Assembly: GCA_932294295.1 (NCBI GenBank)
Contig: OW028580.1
Location: 35,095,136-35,159,135, forward strand
Origin: Alitta virens
Taxonomy: Eukaryota; Annelida; Polychaeta; Phyllodocida; Nereididae
DNA: 64,000 nucleotides
Direction of reading: 5' to 3'
Part shown: positions 11,528 through 24,000 of the stretch, in pieces
How the letters are laid out: each line of letters opens with the position of its first letter
Position numbering within the stretch: the first letter of the stretch is position 1
Translations under genes and position numbers: made by a program
Notes under the pieces: generated by a model
Seen by the model: only the letters and a program-made list of their open reading frames with translations
Told to the model about the DNA's origin: nothing
Database searches by the model: none

Positions 11528-12033
11528 TCATACTGATGTTGAAGGTTGCAGCCATTGTGAGGCGAGTCTGTACTGGGCAGGAGTTAAAACTAGAGTATCT
11601 TTGCACGCGTCGTACGGTGGGGGTGGTTCTTCGTTGGGTAAAAAGCTAGTGGGATGATTCGGCGGGACTGGAGGGGGTTCTCTGGTTCGCAAATAACCCC
11701 TCTGCACCTCAACAGGTGGCGCTGAGGGTGTGTAAGGCGGAGGGCGGGGTAAATTGGGAGACGAGGGCTCCATTAATGTCTCGTAAATATGTTCGCTGGT
11801 CGTGTGGGTTGGATCGTAAACTCGACTCCCCAAGGATCCTTCTGTGTATGATATGGTAGATGCATCACCGGATAATGTAGCTGATGATGTGTTGGTGCCA
11901 GAGTTCTGACATTGCTTGTGGCGCCGGAAGAACAAAATGTTGATGAAGATGATGATTATGATTAAAACGAGGCCGAGTCCCAGGCCTATGGCTCCACTAG
12001 TGCCTAAAGGTCGTCCACTCGTTTTGATAGCGA
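11528..12033 (-). CDS. Receptor exon 17: transmembrane segment and cytoplasmic tail
   Basis: Residues 751-918, stop TGA at 11530-11528. Gly-rich hydrophobic helix ([20 protein letters not shown]) followed by RRHK, so type I orientation. The 132-residue tail carries two PPPY motifs, YETL, PPPVPP, and ends PSTSV. Acceptor ttttttgcag. Confidence 0.92.
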
Positions 12034-15000
12034 CTGCAAAAAAAAAAGTTCAACTCAGTTGTGTTTATCAGTATATGGGCGATTGGTAGTCATGAAATTC
12101 TATTGACAGAGCACCGATAACTTTTAGAGGGATTGAAATTCTTCTCATGTCTTACCATAATTTAACCAAATTAAAGTCTTTTAAAAATAAGACCAATGAC
12201 TGCGAGTTTTACAATAACAAGTGCAACGTTTACATTACTTTGTCTCTACAACATATAATTAGACGTTATTCAGGTTAAAAGTTTAAGACTATCTACATTA
12301 GGAGGTGATACCATGATAGTTTAATTGGACAAAATCAAAATTACAGAAGACACCAAATTTTGTCGCATTACTAAGGATGACCTTTATAGTGTTATTAATT
12401 GCTCCATTATAGTGTTATTAATTGCTCCATTATAGTGTTATTAATTGCTCCATTATAGTGTTATTAATTGCTCCATTATAGTGTTATTAATTGCTCCATT
12501 ATAGTGTTATTAATTGCTCCAATCATGCATATATTGTACATCTCAAACTCACCAGGGCATCCAGCCACCTCATGACTCTCATCTGAACCATCCGAGCAGT
12601 GGATTTCACCATCACAAATGATCGACGGAGGAAGACACTTCTCATCCGCTTCACAGAAGAAATGCCCTGGGCCACAACGAATCTGCCTCGGCCACATTGA
12701 TGTAGCACCTAAAATGAAACAAATCATGATATGAGACATACGGTTTGCCACAGATATATTTTGTTTTACATGCATGAATACGATTCATTATCTGATAACT
12801 ACACTTTAATATCACAGAGATATTCAAATATTATTTTTGACTCGAAAAGACCGCTTTCTTTAATTTTATATTTAATTAGATATTTCGTAATACATGTAAC
12901 AAGAGTTAGATATGTAACAAAGCATCCATGGACAATTACCAGACTGTTGATTTGATTATAGGATTTGTCACTTCAACATTAAACCTAACTACAACAGATG
13001 CAAGCTGGAGATACCCACTTACAAAGCTACAGAGCAATAGCATGGAGTCAATAAAACACAATAAACAATTATCTTAAGTCAGTCACTTCATCAAAACTTA
13101 CAGTTAGTCTCATCACTTCTGTCGAAGCAATGATACGTTCCATCACAGACGAGATGCTGGGGGATGCAAGCTTTGTTGTCGCAAGTGAACTCGCCAGTTA
13201 CACACAGGGGTTGTGTAGTGGTGGTTGTACTCACAACCGTTGAAGTGTCTAAAATAAAAAGTTATTAAAGATATTTACATCAAATTTTCCATCAACATAT
13301 CTCAGTGACATTTCAGAACTTAATGAAGTTAGCGAGTAAATTCACATTATTCATGTCTGCTTAATATACTATGCCATGTTTTAACAGGATGCTACCATTT
13401 TTTACAAAGTGCGGTTATCCAAGTACATATGTATATCCATGTATTTCAATTAATGTAACTGATCACAGTATTTGCTGTGGTTTTTCACTTCAAAACTCTT
13501 TTGGAAATTCAAATCTTTATCTTAATTTGCTATTGTAGTGTATGCCTCTGCCACTAGGTTCCATATTAATTTTACGCCATCTTGTGTTGAATAAAGAAAG
13601 TTAACAAGATAGAATGATGTTGATGATGATGGGGTAACACATACAGACATTAGCTGCAGATTTGCCAACTTCTAGAGTGGTGAATACGTAAGATTTTGCA
13701 GTTACATTGAAATATCAAGGATTTACAAAGTGTGAGACAAATTAAACTGTTAGGAAAATACCGAACCCAAAGAGTGAGTACGAAGCATGAGAGTGGGCAG
13801 TAGCTTCTTGTACTATTGTAATGCTTAAACGACAATAAAAGTTCGATTTAAATTTGATTTGAATCTTCAACTTACAGAGATGAGGGCAAGTTTCAGAACT
13901 CTCATCAGAATTGTCATCACAGTCTTTGAAGTTATCGCAAGTCCAGCTTTTTGGGATGCATTTGCCGAGGCAATGAAACTTGTCCTCCTTACAGGGAGGC
14001 CCTTTTGTGGTGGTGAATGGAGATGTGGACACTGCAAGAAAAAAGGAGAAATGGAAATTGTGAAATTAAGTAAAATAGCAAAATTTGGTTGGTACCTGAT
14101 GGAGCAGAAAGACAAAAACATTGCCCCAAAGCAAAGCCAAAAAACGACCAAAATCAAGGTGGAGAGAAAGCTGACATTCTCTAACACACAGCCTGCCCAG
14201 TTTACAGGGACTTACAAGAATTAAGAAAGGTAAAGGGGAGGCAAAAGCTACTTAAAAGATGGTAAAACCACGCAAAATACCCCCTCGACCGACAACGTGT
14301 GCTATTTTGGCCGAGAGGTGGGCTCAATTGACTAGACGCATGTGCTATCTCGCGGGAACTCCCTGGACTACAGGGAGGTGAAATAGAATTAGTGTAAGAC
14401 CCCAATGAAGTTGGGAATCCTCCATCAAGGCGTTAAATAAATAAATAAAATATAAAAATTGCATGTACATTAAATAATATTCTTTACATAGCCTATAGAT
14501 ATAAGACATAAATTAAGGAAATATAAAAATATTAGAACAAAAATATTAGAACTCACATTGTTACCCTGCATAAATAATTGGATATTTTCTGTTATATCAT
14601 TGTATAATTTAACCCCATCTTTATGATGTTTTAATAGTTAATACATATGCACATTAAATTATTATTATGATAGTTATCTGGGCAAATTGCGATTTTTACA
14701 AATTTTTTAATATTCAATTAATATCTAACCTTGATTTCTTACTACAGAGCATAGAAGTATTCACATCGCGACAGTAATGTTATTAGAGTTTAATTTCCAA
14801 GCGCAAAGGTCTCATTTTACAACTCAACAGGAGCTTTCACCCATCTCTCATGTTCAGACAGCTGAAGAAGCCCATGAGAGATGGGTGAAAACTCCTGGTG
14901 AGTTGTAAAATGAGACCTTTGTGCTTGGAAATCAAACTCTAATGAACTTCCAAAGGTCAGGATTAAACCTTCATAGTTAGTAATGTTATTGTCGGTCAAT

Positions 15001-18000
15001 AATCAAGCCTTGATAGTCAAAAGACTCGCCCTGAGGGCTGCACTCACCTGGGCATCCCCCATCAACACCCTCATCAGAAGCATCTTCACAATGAGGCGTT
15101 CCGTCGCAACGCTGAGAGGATGGGATGCAGATATTGTCATGGCAACGATACTCTGTATTTCCACAGCTAACCTCCTCTGCAAAAACAACAAATTCACATT
15201 TCAACACATATAACATAATGAATAATTAATTCTTATGGACCATCGAGAAATATATTACGTACAAATACAATTTAATAATCTAGATAAATCTGTTAATAGA
15301 ACTGGTAACAGGCATACATAAATACATGTCTTTGTCATATTAGGAAATTTACAATACAGTTTTATATATATATGTCTTTATCATATCAAGACATTTAAAA
15401 TGCAGCAGTATTGAAATAAAGAAGAAATGCAAGACTCATAAAAAGGGATAAACATTTAACATATCACTTTCTGATTTACAGGTTCAAACACCATGGAAAG
15501 GAAGTAGCAAATGAGAACAGCTCAACTACGAATGAAACGTTCTGGAAGGACGTAAGGAACATAATTATTTATTAAACATCATAAAGGCGGGGTTTAATTA
15601 TACTACGATATAACAGAAAATGTCCAATCATTTACCTTTTTTGCTGCATGGATTGTTATCTAACATCAGAGCATCCACGGCCACTTCCCCTCGGTCATTT
15701 TGACTTATTCGACCTTCTAGAATTATTTGATATGGTCCATCGACCTTGATGTCTATGGAGGTCTCCAACCACTGCCCTCTGGTGTCAGACACCTGAATTA
15801 AAAATACTTATTTGTTAATGATTTTTTCACATTTTGTCACAAAGTATCTATCACATTTATTGCACTAAAAAAAAAAAATTTCCACAGAATTTGCTGCGAA
15901 TTGCAGCTTTCATTTATCAATGAGCTAGTGCAGAAATTATTTCTACTAAACCATGTAAAAATTAATTTGTCCATTTTTAATCATTCTGTTTTAGGGAGCT
16001 CCACATTAGCAATGACTAGAATGCCTTGAAAGAGCCTCCCTTCTCTTCACTATTTGACGATATAACAAATGTGATCTGAACACAATTATTATTATTTTTT
16101 GTAATCATGAAACAAAAATATCAGTAAGTGCTGCATTTCAAGTAAAGACTTGAAGAGTAAATCAACAAACAGCACAAGCTCAGTAACTTAGCATAGTATA
16201 AAGTTACCTTAGTCCAGATCGGAGAACTGAGTTTTCCATGACTGTCTAGTGTATAGACTCGAATGCGTCCCGCATTACTTGATGTTCCTGACATGTGGTG
16301 AGAAAACCTGAGACACTTGGATTGTCCAGGCCATGTGGACACAGCAGGACTGAGAAGCAGGGCTTGACCAGTGCCCCACGAGACATCAGATTCGTAGGAA
16401 TCGCCCACTAGAAGTAGGTATTTTCCACCTGAAAGTAAGAATACAATAAGAGTAACAGTCACCCTCAATACATATAAGAAGAAAAATCTTTCAATTTTGT
16501 AATTTATAGGTAGTTGTAGATGTTAAGATGTTAAACACTTTTACCAATTTAACTGGTTATTGTATATAATTTGTTAGCACTCTTCTCACATGTTATTTAT
16601 GTATTTGTAACATTATTACAATGAAACTTATTCTGACTTGAACAGCGTTCATTCAATTCAATTCATTTCAAGATTTCATTTCAGACACAAAAAAGGCAGG
16701 TCCATATCATTACTAGAACTACAACTACCTATGAACTACTCAGTTTATATCTGAGTAAAAGACACATGTATAATATTATGTATATTATTAGCATCAAAAT
16801 ATCATGATCAGGCAAGATTCAACATAATACCTCGAACTTTTAACATAATTCTTTTTGTACGCTTCATACACATCCATCGTATAGGATACTTGAGGCATTT
16901 ACTTCAAGAAATTATGAGACTGCTTATGTCTCATTTCAGCGAGTGTGATCAAATTCATGTCAGTCAGGAACAATTTTTCCTTGCTGTCTCAATAATTCAG
17001 CACATTTACAAATTAAGAGCAAATTTCCACTTACTTCCATCTTTGGAAGAACGGTCATGCAGCGGTCCAATTGGACTTATCAACCTGGTGTGGTGGCGCC
17101 ACTCTAGATTGGAAGTGAGACCAGGCAGACCTGCCACCTGTCGCCAACCACACAAACTAATTTCAAAGTTGCACGCTACATCATCTGAAAATAAAGTCAT
17201 TATTTAGATTACTATTTTTCCCAAGCAAGAACTAAGAGTCTACCTTCATCAAAACTGTTTTACAGTAAAGGTACCACTACGAAATATCACAGTATAGATC
17301 TTTTGCTATAGTACTTTCGCACTGCCAACTGCATTATAACTCTGCTGTATTTCAAAAGATTTCATTTATGAATTTGTGATATTACCTCCTTCACAAGCAC
17401 CCTCGATCACACTAAAATCGTCTAAAGCAATGCCACTCAAACTGTGGCCAAGGACGGCTCCAAATACGACCTGTCAAAGAAATTAACATATCACAATCCA
17501 TAAAATTTTGCTGACAGCCCATATTCTTTCTATTTGACAAAATATACATCAAAATATGATTTATTAATAAAAATCATCTGAAATGTCCTCGAAATTACAT
17601 ACCCGTAGAGGGCCGCTGGCAAGAATGTTGACCTGGCCTTGACGCCAGCGATTGGTGGCGCCCCTAGTGGCCGTATTATAACTCCACTCAGGGCGGGTGT
17701 ACGTCTGCTCTCTGCCGATGTAGACGCTTAGAGTGGCAGCTGGGGGACTACCGTAAGAGTAGAACCAGAAGGACAAACAATACGAATGGTTGACTGGAAG
17801 AGTAAGTTCTGGAGAAACTAAGTACGCAGGGCCGTGAGTGCCGTCTGTGTAGATGTAATATCCATCTGAAATATAGATATCCAAATTTTAATGAAATCGT
17901 GAAATTTCAGCATTAGAACATATCGAGCAGTTAATCAAAACTATTGTTTTCAATTTTTCTTAATGACCAATTTTGATACATCAACTTCATAACAACCTTA

Positions 18001-21000
18001 AATGTTTGGTACTTGTCATTTTGCCACGAGTCTGTGCTCTGGCATAAAAATATTCAAGTTTAGATTGTACCTCGTCAAATAAAACAATAATTTGTACTGT
18101 ACTTTGTACATTTCAATAAAGCACATCACAATATGTCTTATATTTTTAGCAGTAATAAAGTGAATTTCTACGATTTGGTAAAACCATTTTGAATACATAT
18201 CTAATCAGTGTGACTTACGAGTTGAATTAGTGTGATCAGCATTTGGTCCATACGGTGAGATTCTGGTGTTTGAACGGAACCACTCTCCTCCTTCCTGCGT
18301 AAATCCACACAGACCATCAGACAAACCACTGAAATGATCAATATTAATAAATGAATTTCCACTTCTTTTTCTTACGAATTAGAATAGTGAAAGAGAAAAA
18401 CTGGAGGTTTTCAACATTGTGGTTGGGAGCCCTTCAAATGCACTTTCAAAACTCTTCAATTCGTTCCCCCCATTTTGTCAAGTGGGAATAGGGTGGCTTT
18501 TTAAAATTCTAACGATGCGCTTGTATTTGAAAGCTGTTAGCTATTGTATCTGACACTTACCCTACTGTTGCAAAGTCACAGGCCAGTAAATTTTGTTCTG
18601 AAAGATAAAAACATTGCATATCAGTCAATATCAACACACTAAAGATCTCTTACTCCATAGACCATGCAAGTGTCAAATCATCATCAGTCTTTCTTAATAG
18701 AGAGAGATAGAGACAGATATTTATTTCTCAATATCACATCAGTACAACAATTGTTTTTTCAGATAATGTTCTATGAAAACAATATGACACTGAAGGAGCC
18801 CAAAGGAGCACTAGGCTCGTAAATGTGGACACCCTGGTGAATATGAGATGAAACGATGTGATGATTAATGATCTATATTAATGGGACGACATCAACTACA
18901 TTATTGCAAGAGGTTTACTTTCTTAAAACTACACATTTAATAATTAAATAACTAAACAGTTAATACCAACCTCCGCATCTGGCATGCATGTAGCTCTCAT
19001 CACTTCCATCTTTGCAGTTATCCACTCCGTTACAAGTGTCATTGATGGGGATGCAGCGACGGTTGAAACACGTCCACTCATCTGGACCACAGGGAGCTGA
19101 AATTACATTTAGGAGGGGATTATTAGAAAGATAGACTAGAGGAATGAGAGAGAGACAGGAGATATAAATGTCCATTTCTCATTCATAACACTGATTTCTC
19201 AGTGAAACATGACAAGCATTATACATATTATTCTCCCAATTTAATCACACTTGCTCAGTGAAGCATAACAGATTACATTAAGTCAAGTGTTTTGCTCAGC
19301 AATCCAAAATTCTACCGTTCCCCACGCATTCTATGCTTAGCATAGCCATGCGTTTGTTGCATCATTTTAATATTCCGATGTATAAATCTAGTTTTTTTTT
19401 TGTTTTTATATCACGACTTATTTCTTTTCCTTTTTTAGACACACATCAGACCTATCTTGGTTAAACCACAAATAAGGAGTTTCAAATTCTTGGGTACCAA
19501 ATTACAGAACATAACTTTACTGTCTTCTGATAGAAACTCTTTGAGTACCATCACATTATTCTGGATAACACTCACCTTGACCAGATATTATAGATGGTTG
19601 TGTCAGCAGAGTAGCTTCCACTCCACTGTGAATGGTGTACGAGGCATAAAATCCACGGCCATTGATGTTATTGTCTGAGTGAAAGGTGATTTCAAAGTAT
19701 TCTGACTTTACTGGCCCTGAAAACGAATTATTGAAATAAAAATTAGTTGCTAATTTTCTCTATTACAAAGCTGATCTCATGTTGTCATAAACATATACAA
19801 TATGTGCAGCACACTGGACTTGCCAGGTAGATATCTAGAAAATATGACAATTTCTTAGTTGGTAAATTATTAATGATTTGATAAATTTCACTGCATTATT
19901 GCTTCATATACATGCATATATATTTTCTCATAATGACATTTATCTTCCTTGTTTTGCTACAAAAATGTAAACGAAGCTTTTATACTCACAGCAGAAATTG
20001 GAATACCAGACGTTTGACTCAATACTGTCTGTAGGGCGGCCATATTGCCACAGTCCTGCACTACAGTATTTTGTGGTGTCGAACTTGAGGTAGTCAAATG
20101 AACAGAATGGAGTGGAATTCTCTAAATTAAACCTGCAAAAAGAGGAGATGCAACAGTTACTACACAATTACTCCAGTCTTATAATAAGTCTTCATTTCAA
20201 GATAAATTTTAAATAAATATATAGGCTAATAACATCTGTGACACATGATAAATCTTAAATTTCTATGTTTTATAATTCTTTCTTTTAAAAGAATGAAAAT
20301 CGCCTTCTAATTGATCACCCAATTGTATGTCGTGTGGTTATCCAAAGAAAAAAAATCATGATTAAAAAAATATATATTTAAAAATTGCTCAAACTTGAAA
20401 AACAATTGTTCAAATGATCCACTCGTAATTCTGTCCTGTCCATTCTACTACATTCCACCTTGACCGAGCGAACTGCTGTTCACTTAAAAACCCTTATATA
20501 TATTATCAGCTATTTGTTGTGAACTGGCCCTGACAAGAAGTTATCGATAATTGAAAATGTGCCGCTCAGTTCTCAGGCAACATTCCACCATGCTTATTGC
20601 AAACAAAGACTATTCTCTCTGATTCTGATAATCCTTACACTTTTCAAATCATAATTTTCAAATTAAAACCTTTTAAGATAATGTTATATGGTTTGCAAAT
20701 ATATATATATATAAATATTCAGCTGACCTATGGAAAGTGAAGCAAATGGTCCTGGGTTCCTCGGAGTCAGGAACCAGGTATATTCGGTGGCTGCATGTCA
20801 AATTGTGTCGGTAGTCAAAGGGGTAATTATATGACCTGATGACCCCTGACCCCAGATGACCTAGATATGACCTGTTACATGACACTGAGCTGGTTTCTGC
20901 AACAAATAAGAAAATTGAAATAAATATAATATTCTTCATAATAAATCATTTAAATGACATTAATAATAATCGTTGGTAACTAAGAAAACATAAATAAAGT

Positions 21001-24000
21001 GAAACAAAAAAAAACTATTTTTATACTAACATCGTGACATTTTATATTTGATAGATCAGTCACCAATTACACTTAATTTACTAAAACTGTCTGGGTGTTC
21101 ACAGGAGACTTTAATGTCAACATGACATTTCCACTAGGGGACTAGAGAGACCTGCACAATTACGACCCCTGGTGGATAGGGAATATTTAACTTGCTCGCA
21201 GTTCTGCAGTTCCACCTCTGCAGTTCTAACTCTTGTACCTCTGTGCACCTGGTTCCAATTACCCACAGAACACACTGGGAAGATAAGTGGGGGTAAAATG
21301 GCCCCCAGACACCCTGATTCCACCCCATTCCTCACTCCAGACATTCCTTGTGACTGAGTCCCTCAGGATGGCTTCCAGCAGACGAACAACAATTTGGATG
21401 GAATATCGAGAACTCGCAGAGGAGTATTTACTCACAGGACAAAATTGCAGTTTTCTTTTATTTTCAAATCTTTCTTATTTTCTTTCTTTTTTTCCCCTGA
21501 CTTTTTTGTAACTGTTGACAGACGTAAGGAAAGATAACATGGCCGGCTATCAGCTTACTGTCAAGTCTTTTTCGGCTGACTTAATGCACAGCTACTTCAG
21601 CAAACCTTGTAAGATGAACACCCACCCTTGTATAAACACAGCAAATGATCACTGCACAAATCCAGTTCAATGCAAAAAAACATGTTCCCTACGTGATTTG
21701 GGTTTAAATGAATAACTGTATAGAGATCTCAGGTTATAATTTCTTTAAAAAGAGCTAAAAAGACACATATGCCTAGATGGTTGTAAACTGAAGTGCACAG
21801 AAATGCAGAGAATATCTTGACACATAAATACTTAATAAAGCCTTCATAAGGATGCCTTGATTATTTATTATAGACCATTTCTAAACTCTGTAAGTAAACT
21901 CTTATGCACCCACAAAGAACCTAATCAACCATGCAATTGGGTATGGTCCTGTACACAGTACACCTTGGTTACCAGGTAACCTACCGCAGTACCAATAGCT
22001 ATGTTGGACTGTACAGCATTCTACTATAAGCCAAACTCCGTTCTCACTACAACTAATTTAGTCATGAAAGTCTACAAACTAAGCCCCATTAAAATGCAAA
22101 AATATATAGTCTAGTGTTTAACCTCCTTTTTTGTTCTTTGAGAGCGTGTGGCTTAGTTGAGTTTTTCCTCATAAGGGATTACAATGTTATTATCCTAAGT
22201 GCCACCAGGATTACAGCAATTACTTGGGCTATTAATAATTCAATTTAAATGTGTTTGTCTTTCAAAATTCAAACTGCACACCAAAACAAATGTTATCCCA
22301 TCACCCACAGTCGAGATCCTAAATTTCTAATTTGTAAATTATGTGATTCTGCAAGCGCCAGTGATGCCTGCATGAGTAAAATATGAAGGACCTACAGAAA
22401 ACTGATTATCTCAACAATACAATCCCTAGCTCTCCCTAAATCTGCACTACATGCATTGACAATAGTATACATTGGTAACCTGGTAACCTATCACTCTATC
22501 ATCAATAGAGCTTCCAAACAGCACCACCAGGGGTCAGATCAATCAGTCAGCTCCACCTCTCTTGTTTGTTTTCATTCCCAAATTATTTACACGCAGTAAT
22601 CATAGACATGCATCATGCTGAGAGGCTATAAATAGCACTAAGTATATTGATGAGAACTCTTCAGCCAAGGAGGCTAAGTGCAATACCACGTGGGGAGAAG
22701 GTCCTCATCCATCATGGAATATCTTGCACGTGTCAAGATTTGCCGATAGGGGGCGACAGGGTGCACAAGATAATGACTGAATTAGAAGACCACCTCTGAA
22801 TATCATATGGCTTATTCACTGGCATATTCTATGGCAATTCCCTGACCTATGTGAGCAACTCAGAGCTCAGGTATGGATGCAATAACCAAAGCCAGACAGG
22901 CTTGAAGAGGGTGAGATCAATTAAATGCAAAGAGATAGTGGAGTCAAATGTTCCAGAACATTTTTCATCCCTCTCAATCCCTATATTAGAGACCCATACC
23001 CTTTGGTTCCTAATTCAAGTCACAGAAGCCTTGGATTGCAGAGCACGTAATAAATATTAGAATCTTTTTCTTTTGTTGCTGGCCTCCCCTCCCTGTCACT
23101 GTAAAAGTCAATAAATCAATCAGAGCTACTACCATCCTGGCATCCTCTCATGGTTCTGGTGGCTCCATAATCCTCTGCATTCATTCATTCATTCATTCAT
23201 TCTACTGTAGGCCTATATGAGCCAGCCCATGGAATCTCTGCATGTCTGTCTGCTCTAAATCTCTTCAAGACCAGAGGTCGTGGGTACAAACCTTGACCTG
23301 GCAGGGGGTGACCTTTAAGGTCATCAGATATGTGCGGGTCACTTTCCCTTGCAGAGGAAGTATGCCATACAAGTTCCATTGGACATGATAGAAGGGCGCG
23401 CGCAGAGGGGTACAGGGTCCACCCCTACCCTTGATCACAGCCTGGGGTCACCCCTAATCACGTGACTGTTTTGATAAACACTACAAGAAATTGAGATAAT
23501 CACAAGAAACACAAGAGTTTGACGTCCGTCTAAATGGTCACCAACCATAAAACCTATCTCCATTTTGACCTGCCTTGTGAACTCAACAGGGAGTTCATGA
23601 CAGACTCGGGAGATAAAATGCAGCTTAAAATGCCCCCAGCAGCAATGGTTCTTTCATGGACGTCCATGTTCTTTCAAGCAATGAGCATTATTTGGTACCA
23701 AAGAATGCCATACAATGTATCCTATATCACAGCAAAACTAATGTACTCCATATGATACCATTATAATCATCTGGCCAAATCAACCATATCCTATCTTATC
23801 CTATCCTTTCCATGAAGACAAGAGTAGAACATGTCTTATCCTATCATATTCTATCCTATCCTATCCTATCTTATCATATCATATCTTATCCTATCCATGG
23901 AGACAAGAGTAGAACCTATCCTATCCTATCCATTGAGACAAGAGTAGAACATGTCTTATCCTATCATATTCTATCCTATCCTATCCTATCTTATCATATC

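Larger units (their letters stand above)
12034..20727 (-). other. Receptor introns 2-16 (remaining non-coding)
   Basis: Between the receptor exons are introns of about 130 bp to 1 kb. Apart from the tandem repeat at 12385, a retroposon tail at 14220-14450 and the hairpin at 14783-14942, they are plain AT-rich DNA in which I recognise no RNA gene, transposon or extra exon. Confidence 0.6.
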
